Assembly (NCBI GenBank): GCA_021734045.1
Contig: JAIPJR010000059.1
Span: 1 to 18,105, forward strand
Direction: 5' to 3'
Source of the DNA: Fidelibacterota bacterium
Lineage (GTDB): Bacteria; Fidelibacterota; UBA8477
DNA: 18,105 nt
Made by a program: the position numbers and the translations under genes. Shown here one piece after another: positions 1 through 6,045 of this stretch. Each line of letters opens with the position of its first letter. The first letter of the stretch is position 1. Under the pieces are notes generated by a model. That model saw only the letters and a list, made by a program, of their open reading frames with translations, ran no database searches and was not told the DNA's origin.

Positions 1-54
1 TTCTACAGATTTTAAGTGTATCGCTTTTTGAGAAAGTGCCAATAAATCAACTAC

Positions 55-387
55 TTATGCAAGCCAACTCCCGACTTTCAGAGGGGTCATCCTGCAACCA
101 ATTGTTTTTATGGGACTTTTAACGGGACAGTAGTGAAATAAAATATGTCCGCACAGTTCGGGATTTTTTATCTGTAATCCGGATTCTTCGGCAACCTCGC
201 GAATGGCGCAGGCTTCAGGAGATTCACCGGGCTCGAATTTTCCGCCCAGTCCGTTCCATTTTCCGGCGTGGTAATCATTCTCTTTTTTCACCCGATGCAG
301 CATGAGTGTTTTCTCACCATCCTGCACATAAACCAGTGTTGCTAATATGGTCCTCCGGCTGACGGTACTGGAATTTTTTCTTTGCAT
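55..387 (-). CDS. MutT-like Nudix hydrolase with aberrant, probably disrupted C-terminus
   Basis: The encoded 110-residue protein is most like MutT-type (8-oxo-dGTP diphosphatase-like) Nudix enzymes, which hydrolyse nucleoside diphosphates linked to another moiety. A complete Nudix box is visible (GKFEPGE, seven residues, then REVAEESGL), preceded by the typical strand RTILATLVYV and the motif GKWNGLGGK. Family members usually run to 140-160 residues and continue after the box with a conserved FDG/DWYVFVF-like strand. Here the match stops after HILF, and about 27 unrelated residues follow before the stop, so the 3' end looks replaced. I chose the ATG at 387 because the reading frame upstream runs through the marR terminator hairpin and has no family resemblance. 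No Shine-Dalgarno is seen; a candidate promoter would put transcription start almost on the ATG. The gene may be a pseudogene. Confidence 0.7.
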   Translation of the reverse strand: MQRKNSSTVSRRTILATLVYVQDGEKTLMLHRVKKENDYHAGKWNGLGGKFEPGESPEACAIREVAEESGLQIKNPELCGHILFHYCPVKSPIKTIGCRMTPLKVGSWLA

Positions 388-394
388 GGGCAGT

Positions 395-422
395 AAAATA
401 GAGACCGGAGGTGCGGATTCAA
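395..422 (-). promoter_or_regulatory. Candidate promoter for the Nudix gene, possibly leaderless
   Basis: On the minus strand TTGAAT (422-417) and TATTTT (400-395) are separated by 16 nt. Transcription would begin near 388, next to the ATG at 387, which would explain the absence of a ribosome binding site. This rests on consensus matching only. Confidence 0.35.
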
Positions 423-460
423 GTGCGGGAATCGTCGATTTCTTCGAATAACTAAGCACG

Positions 461-496
461 CACAAAACAAAAAGGCGATACACGCGTATCGCCTTT
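461..496 (-). terminator. Rho-independent terminator downstream of marR
   Basis: A perfect 11-bp stem (471-481 pairing with 486-496; core GGCGATAC/GTATCGCC) with a 4-nt loop is followed on the minus strand by a T-rich tract (TTTTTGTTTTG). It lies between the marR stop and the Nudix start and separates the two minus-strand genes. On the plus strand the downstream tract is a weaker TTTCT, so termination in that direction is less likely. Confidence 0.85.
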
Positions 497-551
497 CTGG
501 TATTTTCCCATGTGCCAGGTAATGAATTCCCCCGACCCGACACAATTCAAA

Positions 552-567
552 TTCGGGACGACCCGAA
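552..567 (-). terminator. Short hairpin just after the marR stop codon
   Basis: TTCGGG and CCCGAA form a perfect 6-bp stem with a 4-nt loop, starting 2 nt after the marR stop. On the minus strand it is followed by TTTGAATTG, only a weak U-tract. It may act as an mRNA 3'-end stabiliser or a first, leaky terminator ahead of the stronger hairpin at 471-496. Confidence 0.4.
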
Positions 568-569
568 GG

Positions 570-1046
570 TTATCCCCCCACCGATTGAAATGGAAAATTC
601 TTGTCCAGCCAGGTCTGGACAATGCCGTGCATCAGGGAAATTCCCCGAATGATTTCACGACGATTTTCCGAATTGGTATAGGCTAACATTTCCGAATGAA
701 TTTTGGTGTATTCATCCTGGAGCTTTTGCACAACACCGCGACCCTTGGTTGTAAGGCTGATATTAGAGTACCGGCGATCCTCATTGGATTGCACGCGCTT
801 CACCAGATCATTTGCCACCAAGCCATCGATGATGCGAGTCAGACGACTGGCCGACAATTTCATCGACATGGCCAGATCATGAACCGAGTAGACCGTATCT
901 TCATCCATAATGCGCAGGCAACGGAACTCCGCTACTTTCAGGTTATGATCCTTGGCAAACATTTTTTCTTTCACCTCACAGCAACGCAATAAATCGAATG
1001 TGAGATCGCTGACCGTGATGGCTTGTTCCCTTATTTCCTTATCCAT
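570..1046 (-). CDS. MarR-family transcriptional regulator
   Basis: This 158-residue protein has the layout of a MarR-type winged-helix DNA-binding dimer. An N-terminal helix (about 8-30) precedes the helix-turn-helix (about 52-78, with SVHDLAMSMKLSASRLTRIID), then the wing with the hallmark NEDRR (88-92) and SLTTKG, and a C-terminal helical dimerisation segment (105-150). Length is normal for the family. A strong Shine-Dalgarno (GAGGAGGC) lies 6 nt before the ATG. The gene is divergent from a flavin-reductase-like gene across a 202-nt spacer, the usual arrangement for a MarR protein that controls its neighbour and itself. Adjacent cysteines C22-C23 and a further C43 could sense oxidants, but the LCFALY motif typical of OhrR is not present, so the ligand is unknown. 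Confidence 0.88.
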   Translation of the reverse strand: MDKEIREQAITVSDLTFDLLRCCEVKEKMFAKDHNLKVAEFRCLRIMDEDTVYSVHDLAMSMKLSASRLTRIIDGLVANDLVKRVQSNEDRRYSNISLTTKGRGVVQKLQDEYTKIHSEMLAYTNSENRREIIRGISLMHGIVQTWLDKNFPFQSVGG

Positions 1047-1248
1047 CGAAAGCCTCCTCGCTTCTCGTTTCCCCCGTATATCCCAGCCGTCCGCAAACCA
1101 AGCGGTGCCGGTGGTGTAATTGTTTGACTGAAATTGTCATCTATTTGCGATTGGCAGCATTTCATATTGGTTAATTATTATTGCAATCTTTGCGCCAAAT
1201 CCTTGAAAATGACATGAAAATCGTTACCCAATCCATTAGGTTATCATC
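1047..1248. promoter_or_regulatory. Divergent regulatory region between marR and the flavin-reductase-like gene
   Basis: This 202-nt spacer must hold promoters for both flanking genes and is the natural place for a MarR operator. The AT-rich stretch at about 1160-1185 is bounded by ATTG and CAAT and contains an imperfect inverted repeat. On the plus strand TTGGCA (from about 1151) precedes an AT-rich -10-like tract. None of these sites is strong enough to call individually. Confidence 0.4.
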
Positions 1249-1755
1249 ATGCAGAAACAAGTACCTTATAGCGAAGCGAAGTCGAAAAAATTTCCGGAAC
1301 CGGTGCATATCAGCATTATCAGGGATAAAAACGGCAAGTATAATCCCATCTCAATGGCTTGGGCCATGTTCACCAGTATTGACCCGCTCATGGTGGCGAT
1401 ATCTATCGGATTTGAGCGGTATTCGTACGATGCCATTGAGCACAGCGGTGAATTTGTGTTCGTGCTCCCCTCCGAATCCATGGGGGATTTGGTTGAATTC
1501 TTCGGGAATCATTCCGGTCGCGAAATGGACAAACTGGCTGAATCAGGCGCTAAAACCCAGCCGGCAACGAAAATTGATAATGTCCTGCTCTCTGACGCGG
1601 CAGCCAATTTTGAGTGTGTGGTAAAATCTAAAGTTCGCAGCGGTGATCACATGATTTATGCCGGGCTGGTGGTGGCCAGTCACATCAATACAGAACCGGC
1701 CAATCGGCTTTTTTCAGTGGAGCACCGGGTGTTTGGCGGGGTGAAGCCTAAATGA
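1249..1755 (+). CDS. Flavin reductase-like FMN-binding (split-barrel) protein
   Basis: This 168-residue protein resembles the flavin reductase/flavoredoxin family, cytosolic FMN-binding split barrels that reduce flavin with NAD(P)H or carry electrons. Family features in order are a strand with HISIIRDKNGKYNPISMAW (20-38), the flavin-contact segment with TSIDPLMVAISIG (42-54), the RYSYDAIEHSGEFVFVLPS stretch (57-75), and the later GREMDKLAESGAKTQPA (90-106) and FECVV (121-125) elements. Length is about 20 residues short of many homologues but the fold appears complete. The ATG at 1249 has only a weak upstream AGG. It is divergent from marR and convergent with the nucleoside phosphorylase gene, so it is probably monocistronic and MarR-controlled. 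Whether it is a true reductase or an FMN redox protein cannot be told from sequence. Confidence 0.82.
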   Translation: MQKQVPYSEAKSKKFPEPVHISIIRDKNGKYNPISMAWAMFTSIDPLMVAISIGFERYSYDAIEHSGEFVFVLPSESMGDLVEFFGNHSGREMDKLAESGAKTQPATKIDNVLLSDAAANFECVVKSKVRSGDHMIYAGLVVASHINTEPANRLFSVEHRVFGGVKPK

Positions 1756-1846
1756 TCTCGTTCAGCGTAATGACATCCTGATTCCTTGATGCGCCGGGCC
1801 GATTCGTAACGGTCAGGGATCGAAGGGTAATTGTGCTGAGTGTTCC

Positions 1847-3151
1847 TCACCCAATCTTTTCATAAATCAGAGTTGGCGTGTGAGCCGGTTCATCTCCAAT
1901 CTTAAAAACCTTCTCCATCTGTGACATTACCGAATCCAATGCCGGTTTTTTATTGGCGTGGATGGTTATGAGCGGTTCATTGGTTTGAACCTTTTCTCCC
2001 AGCCGCTTATGAATGACAAATCCGGTATCCGGATCAATTTTATCACTGGTTTTCCGCCGACCTGCATCCAGCTCAATTCCCAGAAATCCCAGTTGCATCG
2101 TATCAATGGTTTGGAGTGAACCGGAACGGGGCGCGGGATAATCCACACGATGTGTTGCCCTCGAGTGGTTATCAGGCTTTTCGAGGACTTTTGTATCACC
2201 ACCATGAAGGCGTGTTGTGGTCATGAATTTTTCCAGCGCAGCACCATTTTCGATCACGGCCAGCTGTGTCTTGTGAGCGTCCTCCGCTGATAGCTGCGGA
2301 TCTGCCATTTGGAGTATCTCAGCCCCTAATGCCAGCGTAACCATCATGAGGTCTTCCGGACCATTTCCTTGCAGGCCGGCAATGGATTCCTCCACTTCCA
2401 ACCAGTTACCGATCTTGCGTCCCAATGGTTGATTCATATCGGTGATGAGCGCCGTGGTTTGAATGCCATATAGTTTTCCGATGGCAACCAGCGATTCAGC
2501 GAGCGCTTTGGAATCGTCGTAACTTGGCATGAAAGCACCGGAGCCGGTTTTAACATCCAACACCAGTCCCTGAATGCCCTCGGCGATTTTTTTACTCATG
2601 ATGCTGGCGGAGATAAGTGGGATTGAGCGCACCGTCGCAGTCACATCCCGCAGGGCGTATAACTTTTTATCTGCGGGACAGATGTTTTTGGTTTGCCCGA
2701 TCAGGCTGACGCCGTTGGTGAGCACCATTTTCTGAAAATCATCCCCAGAGAGGTTCACGTTAAATCCCGGGATAGATTCCAGTTTATCCAGCGTCCCGCC
2801 GGTGTGACCCAATCCGCGCCCGGAGATCATGGGGATTTTAATGTCCAATGCCGCCAGCACGGGTGCCAGGATAAGGGAGACTTTGTCACCCACGCCTCCG
2901 GTGGAGTGTTTATCCGCCACAAAACCATCTGCTGCGGCAAAGTCCAGCCGGTCACCGGATTCCAACATCACCTTGGTGAGCGCCAGCGTCTCTTCATTCG
3001 TCATACCATTGATAAAAATGGCCATGAGTAATGCGCTCATTTGATAGTCTGGGATGTCATCCCGCGTGTATCCGTTGACAAAAAATGCTATTTCTTCCGG
3101 CGTTAATGCCTTGCCGTATGATTTTTTTTCAATGATCTGATAGGGCAACAT
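1847..3151 (-). CDS. deoA: Pyrimidine-nucleoside / thymidine phosphorylase
   Basis: This 434-residue enzyme performs phosphorolysis of pyrimidine nucleosides to free base plus (deoxy)ribose 1-phosphate in nucleoside salvage or catabolism. It shows the full family architecture: N-terminal helical domain, phosphate-binding KHSTGGVGDK (81-90), the family signature SGRGLGHTGGTLDKLE (110-125), and base-contact residues R168, S183 and K187 at the same numbers as in the Geobacillus enzyme. The C-terminal alpha/beta domain (about 345-434) is present. Residue 108 is Met, as at Met111 of E. coli thymidine phosphorylase, where pyrimidine-nucleoside phosphorylases with broad sugar use have Lys; this favours 2'-deoxynucleosides, hence deoA rather than pdp. 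The start has GAGGT 7 nt upstream. It lies 245 nt downstream of the ACT-domain gene on the same strand, with its own candidate promoter in that gap. Confidence 0.92.
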   Translation of the reverse strand: MLPYQIIEKKSYGKALTPEEIAFFVNGYTRDDIPDYQMSALLMAIFINGMTNEETLALTKVMLESGDRLDFAAADGFVADKHSTGGVGDKVSLILAPVLAALDIKIPMISGRGLGHTGGTLDKLESIPGFNVNLSGDDFQKMVLTNGVSLIGQTKNICPADKKLYALRDVTATVRSIPLISASIMSKKIAEGIQGLVLDVKTGSGAFMPSYDDSKALAESLVAIGKLYGIQTTALITDMNQPLGRKIGNWLEVEESIAGLQGNGPEDLMMVTLALGAEILQMADPQLSAEDAHKTQLAVIENGAALEKFMTTTRLHGGDTKVLEKPDNHSRATHRVDYPAPRSGSLQTIDTMQLGFLGIELDAGRRKTSDKIDPDTGFVIHKRLGEKVQTNEPLITIHANKKPALDSVMSQMEKVFKIGDEPAHTPTLIYEKIG

Positions 3152-3396
3152 GGGAGAACCTCGTTTTCAATTATTAATGGATGGATAATGTAATACGAAC
3201 AGTGCCAAATCAGGCATGGGTATGTGGGTGATCAAGTGAACGAGGAAGTGCGTGAGAGAAATACCCAATCACACCAGCTGAATCTCAAAACGGTCCATCG
3301 GACAAGGCTGATGAAGTAGCGTAACGCAAGTTGAGCTGCATTTAGCAGCAGAAAATTAATCGCTGGTTATATATCCGAGATTGGTGTTAAGACAAA
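3152..3396 (-). other. 245-nt untranslated leader/spacer upstream of deoA
   Basis: No open frame of family resemblance is seen here on either strand. If the promoter at 3368-3395 is used, about 210 nt form the 5' leader of deoA. The leader contains a small hairpin (GCTGC-TAAAT-GCAGC) without a following T-tract. I recognise no riboswitch class or tRNA. The length is unusual in an otherwise compact region. Confidence 0.4.
3368..3395 (-). promoter_or_regulatory. Candidate sigma70-type promoter for deoA
   Basis: On the minus strand TTGTCT (3395-3390) and TATATA (3373-3368) are spaced by 16 nt, directly after the ACT-gene stop. It would start a separate deoA transcript near 3361 and suggests that deoA can be expressed apart from the upstream pair. 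Confidence 0.45.
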
Positions 3397-3825
3397 TTAA
3401 AGTCGGTCCATGGCGGTGAAGACCGCTTCATTCTGCACAAAAATTTTCACACCCAATTGATTGGCGCTTTGATTGAGCTGCTCCTTTAATCCGGTCATAT
3501 CCAGCGCGCTGGTCCCGATATCCACCACCATGATCATGGTGAACAGGTCGCCCATAATTTTTTGTGAAATGTCAATGATATTGCAGCGGTTTTGTGCCAG
3601 CACACCGGTAACACCAGCCAAAATGCCCATTTTATTGTGTCCGAAAATGGAGACCACCACACGATTGGTAAGGTCGGCCGGTTCACCGGAGGTGGTTTGC
3701 TGAGAATCAATTTCCCGAATGGCTTCGGTAGCCGCCGTTTTTATCAACGCCGGAGAGGCATCGGGACCCAGCTTTTCTCGGATTGAGATGACGATATTTC
3801 GAATCTGTTCTTCGCTAAGTGCCAT
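3397..3825 (-). CDS. ACT-domain protein (UPF0237-like) with N-terminal helical extension
   Basis: This 142-residue protein ends in a single ACT domain (about 54-142: RVVVSIFGHNKMGILAGVTG, then NIIDISQKIMGDLFTMIMVVDI), closest in style to the small UPF0237/YheI-like ACT proteins thought to bind small ligands such as amino acids. Unlike those proteins of about 90 residues, it has a 50-residue front. That front starts with an amphipathic helix (SEEQIRNIVISIREKLG, 4-20; I8, I11, V12, I15 and L19 fall on one face), followed by a second helix (24-39) and a polar linker. The helix-plus-linker pattern resembles encapsulation peptides that target enzymes to microcompartments. The gene is 20 nt downstream of an EutN/CcmL vertex gene, so the two are almost certainly cotranscribed. 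Its ligand and role are unknown. The start is an ATG with a weak GGA upstream. Confidence 0.8.
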   Translation of the reverse strand: MALSEEQIRNIVISIREKLGPDASPALIKTAATEAIREIDSQQTTSGEPADLTNRVVVSIFGHNKMGILAGVTGVLAQNRCNIIDISQKIMGDLFTMIMVVDIGTSALDMTGLKEQLNQSANQLGVKIFVQNEAVFTAMDRL

Positions 3826-3845
3826 GTTAAAATTTCCGTAAGTTG

Positions 3846-4172
3846 CTATGAACCGTGTTTATCCGCTGTAGCAGCTAAAACGCGTTGAATAAGCTGATCA
3901 TCTGTCTCCAGGGAATCCACGATACCAATCACTGCTGCCTCAATGGCAAGCTCCGTCGGATTGGCGGGCTGGACTGCTTTCCGCGCTGCGTGTCCATAGG
4001 CACAAATCACATCTTCACCCACACCGGCACCCAATATATCAGCGACGATCACCATGCTTTGTGTCGGTGCCTTATCCAGTTCCTTGGGGTGGACGATGAG
4101 AAACCGCAGATTTTTTACTTCTGCCACTTTTTTCGTTGACCAGACGGTTCCAACCACGGTTCCTAAAAACAT
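3846..4172 (-). CDS. EutN/CcmL-family microcompartment vertex protein
   Basis: The encoded protein of 108 residues belongs to the EutN/CcmL/PduN family, pentamers that cap the vertices of bacterial microcompartment shells. Visible family features are the opening strand MFLGTVVGTVWSTKK, then LRFLIVHP, the VADILGAGVGEDVICAYGHAAR segment that surrounds the pore and contains the conserved GAG turn, and the closing A.VIGIVD strand. An in-frame ATG at 4238 exists, but family length and the motif begin at 4172, where AAGGA lies 7-11 nt upstream; I therefore use 4172. The C-terminus extends about 10-15 residues beyond minimal members. It is first in a minus-strand unit with the ACT protein and lies upstream of a nucleoside phosphorylase. 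No BMC hexamer (BMC-H/T) gene is in the window, so it is either an outlying shell component or an orphan. Confidence 0.9.
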   Translation of the reverse strand: MFLGTVVGTVWSTKKVAEVKNLRFLIVHPKELDKAPTQSMVIVADILGAGVGEDVICAYGHAARKAVQPANPTELAIEAAVIGIVDSLETDDQLIQRVLAATADKHGS

Positions 4173-4197
4173 CTGAATTCCTTCTGTTTGTGGCGCG

Positions 4198-4226
4198 AAT
4201 TTAGAGGGAGGTGTAATACAATTCAA
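4198..4226 (-). promoter_or_regulatory. Candidate promoter for the EutN-ACT unit
   Basis: On the minus strand TTGAAT (4226-4221) and TAAATT (4203-4198) are separated by exactly 17 nt. Transcription would begin near 4191, leaving a leader of about 19 nt that carries the AAGGA ribosome binding site. Confidence 0.5.
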
Positions 4227-4297
4227 GGGAAAGGGCATTGGTAATGTGATAAAAAATCTCTTTGCTTCCCAACGGGCGGCATGGCTACTATCGGTCG

Positions 4298-4326
4298 TTG
4301 TTTTTGCCTGACGGGGCGGCTATATT
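4298..4326 (+). promoter_or_regulatory. Candidate promoter for the parA-led operon
   Basis: TTGTTT (4298-4303) and TATATT (4321-4326) are separated by 17 nt. Transcription would begin about 45 nt before parA. It is divergent from the promoter of the EutN unit, with about 70 nt between the two -35 boxes. Confidence 0.55.
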
Positions 4327-4375
4327 GCTCCGCTTTGGTGGGGTGTTGTTGAAAATTGTTGATAATCAAGGACTT

Positions 4376-5137
4376 ATGGGAAAAATAATCGCGATTGTGA
4401 ATCAGAAGGGTGGGGTTGGTAAAACCACCACTTCGGTGAATCTTGCGGCCGGTTTGGCGGTTGCCGAGCAAAAAACCCTGCTGGTTGACATGGACCCCCA
4501 ATCCAATGCGACCACCGGTATCGGTATTCACATCAATGGCGAAATTCCCAATGTTTACCAGGTTCTCCTGGGACAGAACCCGGTACGGGAAGTCATCCAG
4601 AAATCCCAGCTTCCCTACCTGGATGTGTTGCCTGCGAATCCCTCCCTGGTGGGTGCCGAAGTGGAATTGATTGCTGCTATCGCCCGGGAGCGGATATTGA
4701 AAAATGCCCTGTCGGAGCTGGAAAATGAATACGATTTTACCATTATTGATTGTCCACCTTCACTGGGATTACTGACACTCAATTCCCTCACAGCGGCCGA
4801 TTCGCTTATCATACCCATTCAGTGCGAATATTATGCACTGGAAGGGCTGGGGCAGCTTTTGAATACGGTGCGCCAAGTGCAGAAATCGGTGAATAAGGCG
4901 CTGGTGATCGAAGGTGTGGTCATGACCATGTACGATAGCCGTCTGAATCTAAGTAAGCAGGTGGTGGACGAGGTGAGGTCCTATTTTAAAGACCGTGTGT
5001 ATAAGACCTTCATCAACCGAAATGTGCGCCTCAGTGAAGCACCCAGTTTTGGTAAACCCATTATTTTATATGACGCCACCTCCACCGGTGCCGTGAATTA
5101 TATGAATTTAGTCGAGGAGCTCCTGGAGCGTGCCTGA
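4376..5137 (+). CDS. parA: ParA/Soj chromosome-partitioning ATPase
   Basis: This 253-residue P-loop ATPase of the ParA/MinD superfamily binds nucleoid DNA as an ATP dimer and, with ParB, moves the origin region during segregation. The deviant Walker A KGGVGKTT (11-18, with signature Lys11 and Lys16) opens the protein. The DMDPQSNATTG switch follows, then Walker B IIDCPPSLGLLT, and the ERNVRLSEAPSFG-like segment typical of chromosomal Soj proteins (here INRNVRLSEAPSFGKP). The longer frame from 4262 has no family match before MGKIIAIVNQ, and AAGGA sits just before the ATG at 4376, so that start is used. The gene leads a tightly packed operon and overlaps parB by 8 nt. Confidence 0.95.
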   Translation: MGKIIAIVNQKGGVGKTTTSVNLAAGLAVAEQKTLLVDMDPQSNATTGIGIHINGEIPNVYQVLLGQNPVREVIQKSQLPYLDVLPANPSLVGAEVELIAAIARERILKNALSELENEYDFTIIDCPPSLGLLTLNSLTAADSLIIPIQCEYYALEGLGQLLNTVRQVQKSVNKALVIEGVVMTMYDSRLNLSKQVVDEVRSYFKDRVYKTFINRNVRLSEAPSFGKPIILYDATSTGAVNYMNLVEELLERA

Positions 5138-6041
5138 GTCAGATAACAAGCAGCCCAAAAAACGCTTAGGTCAGGGCTTGCAGGCCATCATCCAGTCGTA
5201 TCAGAGTCCGGATGAGGATGTGGATGCCGGTGCATTGAGCAACTCTGTCACGCGAATTCCTATTGACGCGATTATTCCCAACCCGTTTCAGCCGCGCCAG
5301 GATTTTGACGCGGAGGCATTGGAGGAGCTGGCTGCTTCGTTAGAAGCCAAGGGATTGGTCCAGCCCATCACGGTACGCCGGGTGGAAGATCATTATGAAA
5401 TCGTAGCCGGGGAGCGACGCTGGCGTGCTGCCAAGTCATTAGGATGGGATGAGATTCCGGCCTATCTGCTGGAAGTGGATTCCGACGTGGATATGATGGA
5501 GTTGGCGTTGATTGAAAATTTGCAGCGCCAAAACCTGAACCCGGTAGAGGAGGCAGAGGCTTACCGGCTGCTCATTGATAAGTATGGTATTTCTCAGGAA
5601 AAACTGGGGGAAAGTCTGGGAAAGAACCGGTCCACGGTGACCAATACGTTGCGTCTACTGAAGCTGCCGGATGAAATCAAGCGCAGTTTGCGGAATTTAC
5701 AGATCAGCGCTGGACACGCCCGGGCATTGCTGGGTGTTGAAGATGGGCGGCAGCAGGTTAATCTCTGGCGGCGTATTATTAAAGAAGCGTTGAGCGTGCG
5801 GGAAACAGAAGTCCTGGTGCGCAAACTGAGTCAAAAAACAGCGTCAGCCACGCCGTCAGGGTCTGGCACTACCAAGAGTATTTTTGTGCGTAATATTGAA
5901 GAACGCCTCATGACGGTTTTCGGGACGCGGGTTCAACTCCGACAGGCCAATAAAAAAGGTAAAGGGCGGATTGAGATTGAGTACTACTCTGCAGATGACC
6001 TGGAGCGCTTACTGGAAATCATGGATGATTTAAAAAGTTGA
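5130..6041 (+). CDS. parB: ParB/Spo0J chromosome-partitioning protein (CTPase clamp)
   Basis: This 303-residue protein loads at parS sites, spreads as a CTP-dependent clamp and stimulates ParA. A short N-terminal segment KKRLGQGLQAII (about 10-21) is the typical ParA-interacting peptide. The N-domain carries the CTP-binding GERRWRAA and the ENLQRQNLNPVEEA box. The central helix-turn-helix region (SQEKLGESLGKNRSTVTNTLRLLKLP) and QISAGHARALL follow, and the last 50-60 residues look like the dimerisation domain. The start is GTG, inside the end of parA, with GGAGC upstream. I found no parS-like palindrome (TGTTTCACGTGAAACA) in this window, which is not surprising because parS sites usually lie near the origin. 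Confidence 0.95.
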   Translation: MPESDNKQPKKRLGQGLQAIIQSYQSPDEDVDAGALSNSVTRIPIDAIIPNPFQPRQDFDAEALEELAASLEAKGLVQPITVRRVEDHYEIVAGERRWRAAKSLGWDEIPAYLLEVDSDVDMMELALIENLQRQNLNPVEEAEAYRLLIDKYGISQEKLGESLGKNRSTVTNTLRLLKLPDEIKRSLRNLQISAGHARALLGVEDGRQQVNLWRRIIKEALSVRETEVLVRKLSQKTASATPSGSGTTKSIFVRNIEERLMTVFGTRVQLRQANKKGKGRIEIEYYSADDLERLLEIMDDLKS

Positions 6042-6045
6042 AATC

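Noticed and set aside
388-543. N-terminal extension of the Nudix protein
   Set aside because: It reads through a clear terminator hairpin and has no similarity to Nudix proteins.
3152-3396. Riboswitch or tRNA in the deoA leader
   Set aside because: No recognisable riboswitch core, T-loop or cloverleaf pattern was found; only a small 5-bp stem.
4262-4375. N-terminal extension of ParA from an upstream ATG
   Set aside because: The extension does not resemble ParA, runs through the candidate promoter, and the family start with a ribosome binding site is at 4376.
4376-6041. parS site within or near parAB
   Set aside because: No sequence close to the TGTTTCACGTGAAACA consensus was seen by eye in this window; the GTTTCACGAC at about 17274 matches only half of it.
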